Notes: generated by a model not told the origin, from the letters alone. 64,000 nt of DNA from Spirochaetaceae bacterium (GCA_002730875.1 PCBI01000014.1:1-64000), one strand, 5' to 3'; positions 27,070-36,540 are shown, numbered from the stretch's first letter. Numbers and translations are program-made.

Positions 27070-27636
27070 TCAGGTAGCGGTAGTTCTGGCCGTGAAGCGA
27101 AGGAGTGCCTCGAGCAATTGCTTTCGGCCCGGGCTTTCGTAGGGGTAATGGCCGGCATTCTGCAATATCTCTACGAAGTAAGGAGTGCGCAGCTTTCGCA
27201 GGGATAGGTCGCTGAGATGCTCGGGGGTCATCGATCCTTTTCGGGCTGAGCCAGAAGCACCGGGCATACAGCGAAGTTCTCCGGTTCTACATCGGGCCTG
27301 TAACTCATAAATGAGGAAAGAAACCCCAGGGATACGCTGGCCCCTGCAGACGTGCGGTCTTTCAGGAAAATCGATAGGAGCTTCTTGTCGTTTACCAGAG
27401 TATACATCCTGGATAGCCATTTCATGGGAACCTTCATCCTTCGTAGCCCGGGAATCCGTCCCAATCCCACCACGAGCGGAACCGTAGGAGCAAGTAATGG
27501 ATGAATCACCGTTTCGTGTCGCACGCGGTAAATCCTTTCATCCAGGAAGGTTAGTCCGACCACACCGGCCACTGCCTTGCTCGGTCTTCCTGTATGCGAC
27601 GCGCGGGCTGGTGAGTGGGTAATCGCTCAGCTCACC
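27070..27636 (-). pseudogene. Alpha/beta-hydrolase remnant, 5'-truncated and frameshifted
   Basis: Two overlapping frames together give one alpha/beta-hydrolase C-terminal half. The upstream frame (open from about 27636, after an in-frame TGA) includes GRPSKAVAGVVGLTFLDE and ends at 27228 with PVLLAQPEKDR. The continuation MTPEHLSDLSLRKLRTPY...ENAGHYP-like (QNAGHYPYE, with the catalytic-His region) is in another frame and ends at 27070. One missing base near 27230 explains the break, though the junction happens to read ATGA. The N-terminal half with the nucleophile region is absent. It directly follows a beta-lactamase-like gene. Confidence 0.75.
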
Positions 27637-27665
27637 CGGTAAGGGTTCAGCTGAACCTTACTCCA

Positions 27666-29165
27666 CTAATCGGCCAATTCGTTTGTTGCCGTGCGCTCCA
27701 GCGTTGCATTGGAGGGGCTATCGGATGAATTGGTCGACTCGGTGGATGGGCCGCGCCGGGTGCTTTCATTGTCGGGTTGTGAATAAGGCCTGAAAAAACC
27801 ATCACCGTTGGCCATACCTTCCAGGTTGCCTTCTTTATCGAAGACGAAGTCGTGGGTGAGCCAGTTCTCGCCGCCGCGGAAAACATGCGTTGTGAACGGG
27901 TAGAGGTAGTAGCCGCCGCCCCAGGTATTGCGATAACGGAGGCCTTCCCCGGCATCTCGGATCTCGATTACTTTGCCGGTCAGTGGATTGCGGTAGGTAC
28001 CTACGATCCGATCTCGCACCCAGGGCGGAGCCGGTTCGCTTTTCCATTCATACAGGGGCTCTCGGGCGCCCACAAAAGCGGTGGCCAGATTGCCCAGTTT
28101 CTTCTGCATTTCCGCCAGATACATTTCCAGAGGCGGCGTGTACTCCGGGGGATTGCCCAGATAGCAGATCGCGGCGCCATATCGTGGAAACATCTGCACC
28201 CAGGCCGCAACGTAATCTGCTCCTCCGATATGGAAAAATGTGACCAGCCCTTCATCATTCGTTTTGACTCGCCATCCCCGACCGGTATAGAACTGATTGC
28301 GCGAAGCCGGCGCATGTAGCGGATTTCGCAGCATTTCCAGGATGCTCTTTGGCTGAATGATCTGCCTTCCGTCAATGTGCCCGCCGGAGAGCCACATGGA
28401 AGCATATCGCGACAGATCGTGGATGCTGGTTTTTAGACCCCCGGCCCCGGTCTTTGGGCCCCGCGTATCTTTCAGTCCTGCCGGTTCGAGGAAATGGACG
28501 CGCACAGCTTCTTCCACAGTGAGCCCGGTTTTCTTCTCGATGATATCGCCCAGAAGCATATAGCCGTGGTTGGAATAGCGGTAATGCTTCCCCGGCGGAT
28601 AGATGGGCTTCACCAGCTTGAAAGAAAGCTTATCGTAGTCTACTGGTTCGTAGGCCTTGTAATATCGCAGGTCGGGTAGGCCGGCGGTATGAGTGATTAA
28701 ATGATTCACTACGATGGGAGCTCGGCCCAGCCGCTCTAACTTCATTCCGGGAAATATTGCCGATACCGGTTCCTCGGGGTTAAGAATTCCTTTGTCGATG
28801 AGAATCTGTGCCGTTGTGGCGGTGAATGTTTTTGTAACGGAAGCCACCGGATAGGTCTTGTGCGGATCCGAGTTTATGTAGTGCGAAAAGACGATGCTGT
28901 CGTCTACAATAACGGCCACCGCAAAAGAAGTGAAGTATCCGCCGCGATGGAACCGTTCCATCCACTGAATGACATCCTGCTTATGTCGCGCGATCTCCGG
29001 GCCATCCGGTATTCGCATATCCACCGGATCATAGATTTCGTTGGCGTCTTCAATGGCCTCCTGGTACGGGCCGTCCCCACTGGAGCAATAGGCAGCCAGG
29101 GCGCCCAGAAAAATCAAAAATGGCGCTAGCAGATAATAAAGAAAGTGTTTGTTCTGCCTGGACAT
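27666..29165 (-). CDS. Serine beta-lactamase-family lipoprotein (class C/esterase-like)
   Basis: A 499-residue protein. The signal ends at the lipobox AALAAYC near residue 27. The serine hydrolase domain has S-x-x-K (ASVTKTFT, near residue 109), the Y-x-N motif (YSNHGY) and a C-terminal HIGGAD where beta-lactamases have KTG. A roughly 100-residue C-terminal domain (IVGTYRNPLTGKVIEIRDAGEG) resembles the lipocalin-like domains found in such esterases. The tail is Ser/Thr-rich. It may be an esterase, peptidase or penicillin-interacting protein. Resistance cannot be inferred. Confidence 0.85.
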   Translation of the reverse strand: MSRQNKHFLYYLLAPFLIFLGALAAYCSSGDGPYQEAIEDANEIYDPVDMRIPDGPEIARHKQDVIQWMERFHRGGYFTSFAVAVIVDDSIVFSHYINSDPHKTYPVASVTKTFTATTAQILIDKGILNPEEPVSAIFPGMKLERLGRAPIVVNHLITHTAGLPDLRYYKAYEPVDYDKLSFKLVKPIYPPGKHYRYSNHGYMLLGDIIEKKTGLTVEEAVRVHFLEPAGLKDTRGPKTGAGGLKTSIHDLSRYASMWLSGGHIDGRQIIQPKSILEMLRNPLHAPASRNQFYTGRGWRVKTNDEGLVTFFHIGGADYVAAWVQMFPRYGAAICYLGNPPEYTPPLEMYLAEMQKKLGNLATAFVGAREPLYEWKSEPAPPWVRDRIVGTYRNPLTGKVIEIRDAGEGLRYRNTWGGGYYLYPFTTHVFRGGENWLTHDFVFDKEGNLEGMANGDGFFRPYSQPDNESTRRGPSTESTNSSDSPSNATLERTATNELAD

Positions 29166-29240
29166 AGGTTCTCCGGGGCCGTCAGCCAGATTATCCGACC
29201 GGTCCCGGGGTACGTCCAGAAGAAAAGGGGAAGCGCCGAT

Positions 29241-30269
29241 TTATTCTGATTTTGTCAGGGCCAATCGTCCCATTTTGAGTATGTCGCTTCTGTAGCGAAT
29301 GGTATCCCGGTTGTTGAAGTCCGGAGGATTGGCAAGGTGCACAAAGTAGGAGCGATTTTCCGGAATAATATAGATTTCGGCCGCCGCATTGTACCAGGTG
29401 CCGGAGTGAAAGAACAGGTCCGGACCGCTCGTCGGGGCATACACATGCCAGCCCAGACCGTATTCGCTGTTGGTCTTGCGGTTCTCGCTATTCTTCATTA
29501 ATGCGAAAACCCTGTAGTATGGTGAAGACTCTTTTTCGTTCTCCGACAGGAGAAATTCGCAGAACCGGGTCAGGTCTTCCAGGGTACTCACCATGCCCGC
29601 TGCCCCGTTGCTATGATTGGCGGTGGTATCCTTCATTCCGGCCGGAACCAGTATCCAGCGTTGCACCAGTTCGGTGAGGGTTTTTCCCTCTACCTTCTGG
29701 ATAATGAATGCCACCAGATGATAGTTAAAATTGGAGTACTGGTAACTTCCTGGTTTCTTTTTAGGTAGCGGGTAATTCTTACCGGCAAGGTTAAAGCTAT
29801 TCTTTTTGTCCGCAGCTTCGTAGCCGATACCCGACGTATGTGTTAGCAGCATCCGCGCTGTAATGGGCTGCAGCTCTACATGCTTTTCGGCCAGGGTTTT
29901 CCATTCAGGGAGATAGCCAGCAAGAGGCGCATCCAGATCCAGCTTGCCGCTACGTGCCAGTCGGATGGCCACCAGAGCGGTAAAAGGTTTTGTAAGGGAA
30001 GCGATGGATACTTTCTGGTCTTCCCGGAGGCCTTTATGCATCCAGAGTATGGGCGTGCCTTCTTTGAACAGCGCCGCAGCCGCCCCGGGCACATAATCCG
30101 AACCGGCCCGGTGGTCAATATAGAGCTCCATCCGGTCCCGTATTTCCTCTACGGACAGCTTGCTCAAGTCCCGGGCCAACTCATCCACCGGGATTGTGTT
30201 ATGGCATAGCGCCCCGGAAATGGCAACCAGCAGAGCGAATCCGATTTGAAAGGAACTGAGGCGGGGCAT
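29241..30269 (-). CDS. Second serine beta-lactamase-family lipoprotein
   Basis: A 342-residue protein from ATG 30269, chosen because AGGAG lies 6 bp upstream; the frame is open to 30320. The signal MPRLSSFQIGFALLVAISGALC has a lipobox Cys. The active site shows S-x-x-K (ASLTKPFT) and Y-x-N (YSNFNY), with HSGTW in the KTG position. It is a paralogue of the preceding gene in layout, lies in the same orientation 75 bp upstream and is probably co-transcribed. The substrate is unknown. Confidence 0.85.
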   Translation of the reverse strand: MPRLSSFQIGFALLVAISGALCHNTIPVDELARDLSKLSVEEIRDRMELYIDHRAGSDYVPGAAAALFKEGTPILWMHKGLREDQKVSIASLTKPFTALVAIRLARSGKLDLDAPLAGYLPEWKTLAEKHVELQPITARMLLTHTSGIGYEAADKKNSFNLAGKNYPLPKKKPGSYQYSNFNYHLVAFIIQKVEGKTLTELVQRWILVPAGMKDTTANHSNGAAGMVSTLEDLTRFCEFLLSENEKESSPYYRVFALMKNSENRKTNSEYGLGWHVYAPTSGPDLFFHSGTWYNAAAEIYIIPENRSYFVHLANPPDFNNRDTIRYRSDILKMGRLALTKSE

Positions 30270-30461
30270 GGAATCTCCTGGAAACCGATTGTCGGCGGCC
30301 GGCGCTCTGAAGCGCTCCATTGGCGCCTCCGCCGGTGGCGCTCTTTCGAGAGCGCCAAACCAAAAATCGGGTCCCTGGTTATTAGAGTCGGTTATTCGGC
30401 GCCAGGTACTGACTGCCTTTTCAGTAGGCCCGACTCCTCTCTGGTTACCGCAAAGAAAGTT

Positions 30462-31805
30462 TCAGTCCTTATCCTTGTCCTTCTTTTCGTCGGAGAGGGC
30501 CGCTTCGGTGACGGCGGCCGCATTTCGGGCCCAGCCAAACGGATCGGTTATGGTTCTGAGCAGTCCCGGTCCTTTCTTCTTGTAAGACTCGATGGCCTGT
30601 TTATATGTATTTTCCAACTTTAGAGCGCAATTGCCGATGTCATGTTCTTTGGCGATTTCCAGACTCTGTTCCGAGAAGCTGCGATACAGATCCCGATCTT
30701 TGAGGATTTTCATAGCCTGCTGAGCCATATCGATATGATGGCCCGGTTCAACGATATAGCCATTTCGACCGTCCTGGATTAACTCCGGCAGGGCGAATGA
30801 ATTGACCCCCACGCAGGGAAGACCGCAGGCCATGGATTCCAGTACTACCAGACCCTGGGTTTCCATGGTGGAGGCGGTGAGAAAGAGATCATACTGCGGA
30901 TACACGTTGGGCAGCGTGTCTCGCGCCACAAATCCTGGAAACTTGATCTTGTCGTATACATCGTGCTGTCTGGCTTCGATCTTCATTGATTCCAGCGCCG
31001 GCCCGTCCCCGACTATGTCCAGAGTGGCTTCCGGAAAATGCTCCAGGATCAATGCGAAAGCCTTGATGACTACTTCGCAGTTCTTTTCATAGGAGATTCG
31101 TCCAACATGTAAAAGCTTTGGCGCTTTTCCTGAGAATTCCTTGATTTCGCCCTTGAATACTTTGAGATCCATGCCGTTAGAAACCACTTCTACGGGCTTT
31201 CGCACGCCATGTTGCACCAGTTCCTCCCGGATAAGATGGCTGGGACTGATGATGATTTCTGCCGTTTCGTAAAGGCTGTTGGTAAGTTTCCAGATTAACT
31301 GTTTCTTGAGCGATTTGGAATCTTTTCGCTCAATCTTATCCAGTCGTTTCTTGATCTTCTTGTTGGCCTGAAAATAGGACATGAGCCTGTCCAGCTTCAA
31401 TAGACGGTATAGCGAGATGTAAGTTTCCTGTTCGGACACCAGCGTGTGGTAGGTGCCCACCAGAGGTACGTCATACATTCGCGAGGCCATTACACCGTAT
31501 TGTCCCAGAAGACCCGGGGTTTGGATATGGATCAGATCGGCTTTGAATCCTTTCACCGCCTTCTGGATCTTCTTCTGGGACGGTAGCACTACTTTGATAT
31601 CAGGATAGCTTGGCAGTGGAGCGTTTTTGAATCTAAGTATTTCGATGTCATCGCCCAGGACTTTGATATCGTCGGGACCATATTTAGGGCAGCATATGAT
31701 GAACTTATGCCCCCGGGCCGACAGATAACGGCAAAAATGGTCCACGGAAATGGCTACCCCATCGATCTTGGGTAGAAATGTATCTGTAAAGATGGCAATA
31801 TTCAT
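30462..31805 (-). CDS. GT4 family glycosyltransferase
   Basis: A 447-residue enzyme from ATG 31805, with GGAGAG 5 bp upstream; the longer frame to 31868 lacks a ribosome site. The N-terminus MNIAIFTDTFLPKIDGVA is typical of GT4 enzymes. The donor-binding lobe includes LHVGRISYEKNCEVVIKA, DIVGDGPALESM and the E-x7-E motif in STMETQGLVVLESMACGLP. The pattern resembles glycolipid (diacylglycerol) glycosyltransferases, but the acceptor is not proven. The C-terminus is Lys/Asp-rich. Confidence 0.9.
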   Translation of the reverse strand: MNIAIFTDTFLPKIDGVAISVDHFCRYLSARGHKFIICCPKYGPDDIKVLGDDIEILRFKNAPLPSYPDIKVVLPSQKKIQKAVKGFKADLIHIQTPGLLGQYGVMASRMYDVPLVGTYHTLVSEQETYISLYRLLKLDRLMSYFQANKKIKKRLDKIERKDSKSLKKQLIWKLTNSLYETAEIIISPSHLIREELVQHGVRKPVEVVSNGMDLKVFKGEIKEFSGKAPKLLHVGRISYEKNCEVVIKAFALILEHFPEATLDIVGDGPALESMKIEARQHDVYDKIKFPGFVARDTLPNVYPQYDLFLTASTMETQGLVVLESMACGLPCVGVNSFALPELIQDGRNGYIVEPGHHIDMAQQAMKILKDRDLYRSFSEQSLEIAKEHDIGNCALKLENTYKQAIESYKKKGPGLLRTITDPFGWARNAAAVTEAALSDEKKDKDKD

Positions 31806-31984
31806 AACACTCTCCTGGCAATGGAACTGATTGTTCCTTTTGCGGGCGCCCATGGGTTCAAGACCCAATCGTCTCCGCCTGTCAATGGCCTTTCGGCAAA
31901 CATGATTTCTGCGTGCCGCTTATGATACCCTGGCGCTGCAGGTTTTACAGCGGGCTCTAAAGAGCTCGCTTTCCGGCTCTGATC

Positions 31985-32404
31985 CTATCTCTCTACCGGC
32001 TCGTAACTCTCTTTTCTGAGCGGTTCCAGATCCCGGTCCAGTGGGATTATGAATCCCAGCCAGGAGATGGAAAGCAAAATTAGTAACAACCCCAGATTTA
32101 ATAACACTGCGAAAGCCGCTCTTCGGGCGGAACGAAGGGCCGCATCTTCCGGCACATCCCCGAACGACATCCCGTCGTCTTTCTTCTTGAAAATGTTACG
32201 GATTCGTTTCTCGAACAATCTTCCCTGAAAAAGCGCTGATACGGGGGGCAGTTCGCCGGCTCGTCGTCGGGCGAGCCAGAAGCCCCAGGCGGTGAGCAGC
32301 AGCCCCGCCGGCAATACGATGGGCCAGAGTACCGGTATCAGAGCCAGAAGCAGCAGAAGATAAGATAGGATTCGAAGGATCCAGACCGCGGAGCCAGACT
32401 TCAT
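31985..32404 (-). CDS. Small membrane protein
   Basis: A 139-residue protein with two adjacent N-terminal hydrophobic helices (about 8-46), a basic cytoplasmic stretch (RRRAGELPP...KRIRNIFKKK) and one further helix at about 97-118. No family is recognised. It is divergent from thiol peroxidase with about 68 bp between the start codons. Confidence 0.7.
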   Translation of the reverse strand: MKSGSAVWILRILSYLLLLLALIPVLWPIVLPAGLLLTAWGFWLARRRAGELPPVSALFQGRLFEKRIRNIFKKKDDGMSFGDVPEDAALRSARRAAFAVLLNLGLLLILLSISWLGFIIPLDRDLEPLRKESYEPVER

Positions 32405-32411
32405 AAAATGG

Positions 32412-32441
32412 TTGGATTTTTTCTAATCAATGAGCTAATTG
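32412..32441 (+). promoter_or_regulatory. Possible sigma-70-type promoter of tpx
   Basis: TTGGAT at 32412-32417 and TAATTG at 32436-32441 are separated by 18 bp, in AT-rich sequence 30-60 bp before the tpx start. No peroxide-regulator box was identified. Confidence 0.35.
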
Positions 32442-32472
32442 TGACAACAACATTTTTGATCAAGAGGTGATT

Positions 32473-32985
32473 ATGGCCACGGTTACACTAAAAGGTAATC
32501 CTATCCGTCTCGAAGGAAATATGCCCGAAGCGGGAGCAAAAGCTCCGGACTTCAAGATTGTGCGAGACGATATGTCCGAGGCTTCTCTGAAGGATTTTTC
32601 CGGCAAAGTTAAGGTTCTGGTGGCAGTGCCCAGTCTGGACACTCCGGTTTGCGCCACAGAGACCAAAAAGTTCAACGAAAAGCTGGCTGGCGACTCCGAT
32701 GTGGCCACCATTATCGTATCCGGCGATCTTCCCTTTGCCATGAAACGTTTCTGCATTTCAGAAAATGTGGACGGTGTGGTTGTGGGATCTCAGTTCCGAG
32801 ATATGGGATTTTCCCGGGCTTACGGGACTCACATTGCCGAAGGCGGACTGCAGGGGCTTTCCGCTCGAGCGGTCTTTGTTGTGGATAAAGACGACAAAAT
32901 CGCCTACACCGAGCTGGTACCTGAAATCGGTCAGGAGCCTGACTACGACAAGGTCCTGGATGCGGTCAAGAAAGCTAAGGGCTAA
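32473..32985 (+). CDS. tpx: Thiol peroxidase
   Basis: A 170-residue atypical 2-Cys peroxiredoxin from ATG 32473, with AGAGGTG just upstream; an earlier GTG is less likely. The peroxidatic Cys60 is in DTPVCATET and the resolving Cys94 in MKRFCIS, the same spacing as E. coli Tpx. It reduces peroxides in the cytoplasm or periplasm using thioredoxin. No signal peptide is present, so it is probably cytoplasmic. It is followed by a GC-rich hairpin. Confidence 0.96.
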   Translation: MATVTLKGNPIRLEGNMPEAGAKAPDFKIVRDDMSEASLKDFSGKVKVLVAVPSLDTPVCATETKKFNEKLAGDSDVATIIVSGDLPFAMKRFCISENVDGVVVGSQFRDMGFSRAYGTHIAEGGLQGLSARAVFVVDKDDKIAYTELVPEIGQEPDYDKVLDAVKKAKG

Positions 32986-33030
32986 TTGAAAGGCCAGGCA
33001 AAAGGCTAAGCGAAACGCTAATTGAAGTCG

Positions 33031-33053
33031 GGCCGGACCTGTGGGTCCGGTCC
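33031..33053 (+). terminator. GC-rich hairpin after tpx
   Basis: GGCCGGACC (33031-33039) pairs with GGTCCGGTC (33044-33052, one G-U pair) around a TGTG loop. No T-run follows, so termination would be weak or factor-dependent. The repeat GCTAATTGAA occurs twice between the tpx stop and this hairpin. Confidence 0.45.
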
Positions 33054-33129
33054 GGGCTTCCACTCCTTCAACCTTAATTCAAGAAAAACCCGGGTTTACA
33101 GTGCCAATGACCGTCAGGATTTTGGCCCT

Positions 33130-33741
33130 GTGTTCGGAACCATACCAGCCGATGTAGAAACCATCTTGAGCCGTCCTTCTCAGGCGGTGGCAGGCTTCCT
33201 GGAGCGACCTGCTCTGAAGAGCCTCAGGTTCTTCGTATTCTACCATCTTCCGTTTTTGATTCTTCTGCCGTTACTGATTCTGATCAGTCCCTATCGGCTG
33301 GTATCCGGAAGCGGATTTGGAAAGCGCGACATCTTTGGATTTCCCACGGTAATCATTCTGGGGCTTCTGGTTCTCGGGGCCGTCTTTGATCGAATGCAAA
33401 GATACACTGTGGCGGGGGGAATCGATCCAGACCGAAAGGATTTCTTCGAGATGCGGCCGGAAGGGAAAAACCTTTCGCTGTATCTGCTAATGCCGGTATC
33501 GGCTTCCGTGTTTCTGTTTTTCTTTCATCCGGCCCTGGGCTATGCGGGAATGCTTGCGACGGCGGTCTATTGTATCTATCAAACCGTGGTTTCCTGGGCT
33601 CGCCTTCGCAACCAGACGATATTGCATTCGCTTTCCATGTACGTTCTTAGCGGCGGATTGCTGCTGCTGCCACTTCTGATTCTTACTTTGCTCTACAATC
33701 TATTGAAGACTTTCAGAATCTTCAGAGAAATCTACTCCTGA
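33130..33741 (+). CDS. Polytopic membrane protein, possibly Yip1-like
   Basis: About 203 residues from a GTG at 33130; the frame is open further upstream but that part overlaps the hairpin. No good ribosome site decides the start. Roughly five hydrophobic helices follow a short segment (RPSQAVAGFLERPALKSLRFFV) resembling the lead-in of Yip1-domain proteins. It ends 8 bp before mpl, so the two are probably co-transcribed. Function unknown. Confidence 0.6.
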   Translation: MFGTIPADVETILSRPSQAVAGFLERPALKSLRFFVFYHLPFLILLPLLILISPYRLVSGSGFGKRDIFGFPTVIILGLLVLGAVFDRMQRYTVAGGIDPDRKDFFEMRPEGKNLSLYLLMPVSASVFLFFFHPALGYAGMLATAVYCIYQTVVSWARLRNQTILHSLSMYVLSGGLLLLPLLILTLLYNLLKTFRIFREIYS

Positions 33742-33749
33742 GGCCGAGG

Positions 33750-35372
33750 ATGAAGATTCATCTAATCGGTATTGGAGGGGCGGCCATGGGGAATCTGGCT
33801 GCCATGCTGAAACAGAGCGGACACAAGGTGAGCGGCTCGGACCAGGATCTCTATCCGCCGATGTCGGATCGGTTGAAGGAATGGAAAATCGATGCCCGAC
33901 CTTTTAACAAGAGCTCGGTGAAGGGTAAGGACCTGGTAATCGCCGGTAATGCCATCTCCCGCGGAAACGTTGAACTCGAGGAAACCTTGCGGTTGGGACT
34001 GCCCATTACCAGTATGGCCGCCGCCCTGCAGCAGTTCTTCCTTAAAGGTCGCAAGGTTGTGGTTGTTGCCGGAACCCATGGAAAGACTACCACTACGTTT
34101 CTGACCGACTACCTTCTGGGGGAAGCCGCCGCCCTGGCGTCGCGGTCGGCTCGCTCCGGGGCTTCGTCATCCTCTATGGCAGCGTCTTCTGTCGGCCATG
34201 GAAGCGCCCGATCCAGGAGAGTCAGCGCGGCCGATCTGCCCGGATTATTTGTTGGTGGTGTGCGAGCGGATGGTCATCCAGGCTTTCGTATACCGGGCAA
34301 AAACAATCCCTATTTCGTCATCGAAGGCGACGAATACGACACAGCATTCTTCGATAAGGCATCCAAGTTTCTGCATTACCGTCCGCATTATTTGATATTG
34401 ACGTCCGTGGAATACGATCATGCCGATATTTTCGAGAATTTCGAGCAGTACAAAAAGTCGTTTCGCATTCTGCTTCGATGGATTCCTCCGAACGGCGCGT
34501 TGATTCCCTGTATGGCCGATGCCGGCGTTCGGGAAGTCTGCAAGGAGTATCGATTCAGCCCGGTTCTGGGTTACGGAAAAAACTCTCTGTCTTACGGTAA
34601 ACGAAAAGGGGCTGACGTTCGCTTTAAGCTAAGAAAGCCTGACGGCCGCCCGGATCTTGATTTCGAATGCACGCCGTCCTTAATTGGTCAGCACAACACT
34701 TTCAATGCCACGGCGGCCGCTCTTCTGGCCCGTCAGGCTGGCATATCGCAGGCGCAGATCATCGCCGGTCTGGAGTCCTTCCCTGGCGTTCTGCGGAGAC
34801 AGCAAGTTCGTATATCCATGACTGGAGACCAGGCCTCCGGCACAATTTTGGCAGCGGGTTCGTCCACCGGCATAGGAGGCAGGGCAAAGGTAGAGACCCG
34901 GGAACGGTCGCGACAAAAGAAAACCGTCGCTGCTTCAGAACGGATCTTTATGGAAGATTTTGCGCACCATCCCACCGCCGTTAAGCAAACGTTGGATGCT
35001 GTGCGCGAGGCCTATCCGGGCTACACAATCATCGCCTTGTATGAGCCGCGAAGCGCCACCAGTCACCGAAGCATCTTCGAACACGAATACGTGGATGCCC
35101 TTCAGGACGCAAATACGGTCCTCTTGCCGGATGTATTTAATCGAAAGAAGGTGTCCTCGGATGTGCTTCTGGATGTGAAGTCGATAGTGCGTCAGTTGCA
35201 GCAACGCGGCGTGGATGCGCATTTCTGTAAAGATCCGGCCGGGGTTCTGAACGCTCTCAAGAAGCAATATGCTCTGGCTACGAAAACCGGCGCCCCGGTT
35301 CTCATACTGGGAATGAGCAACGGCGGATTTGGGGGCATTTACCCGGAAATCGACGATCTCGTAAAAGGCTGA
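33750..35372 (+). CDS. mpl: Murein-recycling ligase Mpl (UDP-MurNAc:tripeptide ligase)
   Basis: A 540-residue Mur-ligase family enzyme that attaches recycled tripeptide to UDP-MurNAc. N-terminal HLIGIGGAAMGNLA; ATP loop GTHGKTTTT at 108-116; central EGDEYDTAFFD; C-terminal EDFAHHPTAV and YEPRSATSHR, which separate Mpl from MurC. Two Ser/Arg/Ala/Gly-rich insertions interrupt the fold: about residues 126-162 directly after the P-loop helix, and about 350-385 before EDFAHHP. It is longer than typical Mpl (about 450-460). GAGG precedes the ATG. Confidence 0.92.
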   Translation: MKIHLIGIGGAAMGNLAAMLKQSGHKVSGSDQDLYPPMSDRLKEWKIDARPFNKSSVKGKDLVIAGNAISRGNVELEETLRLGLPITSMAAALQQFFLKGRKVVVVAGTHGKTTTTFLTDYLLGEAAALASRSARSGASSSSMAASSVGHGSARSRRVSAADLPGLFVGGVRADGHPGFRIPGKNNPYFVIEGDEYDTAFFDKASKFLHYRPHYLILTSVEYDHADIFENFEQYKKSFRILLRWIPPNGALIPCMADAGVREVCKEYRFSPVLGYGKNSLSYGKRKGADVRFKLRKPDGRPDLDFECTPSLIGQHNTFNATAAALLARQAGISQAQIIAGLESFPGVLRRQQVRISMTGDQASGTILAAGSSTGIGGRAKVETRERSRQKKTVAASERIFMEDFAHHPTAVKQTLDAVREAYPGYTIIALYEPRSATSHRSIFEHEYVDALQDANTVLLPDVFNRKKVSSDVLLDVKSIVRQLQQRGVDAHFCKDPAGVLNALKKQYALATKTGAPVLILGMSNGGFGGIYPEIDDLVKG

Positions 35373-35483
35373 TTCGATCAGGTCTGGATTATGACACTTT
35401 GCCAGTGTCCGGGATCCATAACGGAGTGGTGAATTATTTTTTTCCATTTGCTTTACTCCGTGCCAGCCCGTCCAAATCTCACC

Positions 35484-36044
35484 ATGAGAATGAGATTGAG
35501 TATCAGAAAACAGGGGCGTACCTCGGTGCTGGCTGCTCTGGCTCTCGCCCTTCTTATCCTGGCGTGCTATCCGCTGCTGGGTCGGGTGTATGAGAAGCCC
35601 GATGATGCGCTGAAAGCGGTATTTCCGGGGGCCGAGATCACGCGAAAGCCGGTTTATCTCAGCAAACAGGAACAGAAGACCCTGAGTGAGCAGATAAACA
35701 AAAAGCTAAAGAGCCGTTTCTACACCTTCTACGAGGCCCGTAAGAACGGAAAGCTGCTGGGATACGGCACGTTCTATACCGATGTAGTGCGAACAAAAGA
35801 ACAGACCCTGTTTGTTGCCGTGGACGGTTCCGGTAAGGTGATGGATGTGCGGCTCATTTCGTTCTTCGAGCCCGAGGAGTATCGACCGCCGGAACGCTGG
35901 TTGGATATTCTGAAAGGTAAGACCTTCGCCGATCCCATTCAGCCGGGCAAGGATTTGCCGGCCATGAGCGGGGCTACGTTAACTGCGCGCTCCAGTGCAG
36001 AAATCACGCGCATGGTAGTGGCCATCATAAAAATGAAGCTCTAG
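35484..36044 (+). CDS. FMN-binding domain (RnfG/NqrC-like) envelope protein
   Basis: A 186-residue protein from ATG 35484; an upstream in-frame ATG at 35448 is less likely. A basic N-terminus and hydrophobic helix end at LLILAC, either a lipobox or a membrane anchor. The C-terminal FMN-binding domain carries the covalent flavin-attachment motif S-G-A-T (residues 162-165 in PAMSGATLTAR), the kind flavinylated by ApbE on Thr. No Rnf or Nqr subunits are nearby; instead two small membrane proteins follow. It is therefore likely the soluble redox part of a small electron-transfer unit. Confidence 0.85.
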   Translation: MRMRLSIRKQGRTSVLAALALALLILACYPLLGRVYEKPDDALKAVFPGAEITRKPVYLSKQEQKTLSEQINKKLKSRFYTFYEARKNGKLLGYGTFYTDVVRTKEQTLFVAVDGSGKVMDVRLISFFEPEEYRPPERWLDILKGKTFADPIQPGKDLPAMSGATLTARSSAEITRMVVAIIKMKL

Positions 36045-36078
36045 TTGCGATTGAACAACCATAACTTGAGAAGCCTTA

Positions 36079-36540
36079 ATGAGATTTCTAGTAACAGGAA
36101 GCATACGAAGCGATAACGGTCCGCGAAAGATCCTCACCGGCGCACTGATTTTCTTTCTTCTTTTTACCGCGGCTCACTTCGCCCGGGAATGGAGTTCCGT
36201 GGGTTACAGTCCGGCCCAGGTCAATGAGAATCTGGGAGGGGAGTTCAGTTCCCAGGCAGTGCTACTTCTGGAAGATCTACACATCGACCTGGTCCTTTTC
36301 GGCATGGCCTTGCTATTCATAGGTTCCGTGCTTTATCAGATTCGAGGTAGCCGAACCCTCCGTAACGGTATCTTTCTGGGATTGTCGGTTCTGATTCTGG
36401 TCTACATCGCAGCTCGATTTCTTGTGCCTCTGAGCGGGGTCTTCGCCTATGCGGTGGTTTTTCTGTATTTCTCCGTGCATGCAATGCTGGCAGGCGTTCT
36501 CATCTGGATTCTTGTAGATCTTTACCGGGGGAATGGATGA
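36079..36540 (+). CDS. Membrane protein of the FMN-binding cluster (first)
   Basis: A 153-residue protein with four hydrophobic helices (about 18-37, 64-84, 92-112, 120-146). Helix-edge His residues (AAHFAREW, LHIDLVLF, FSVHAML) could be heme ligands, but no cytochrome family motif is certain. It follows the FMN-binding gene by 34 bp and overlaps the next gene by 4 bp (ATGA). A membrane electron-carrier role is inference. Confidence 0.65.
   Translation: MRFLVTGSIRSDNGPRKILTGALIFFLLFTAAHFAREWSSVGYSPAQVNENLGGEFSSQAVLLLEDLHIDLVLFGMALLFIGSVLYQIRGSRTLRNGIFLGLSVLILVYIAARFLVPLSGVFAYAVVFLYFSVHAMLAGVLIWILVDLYRGNG

Noticed and set aside
35393-35409. Hairpin GACACT-N5-AGTGTC after mpl
   Set aside because: The stem is only 6 bp and the T-rich stretch is over 20 bp away, so it is not a convincing terminator.
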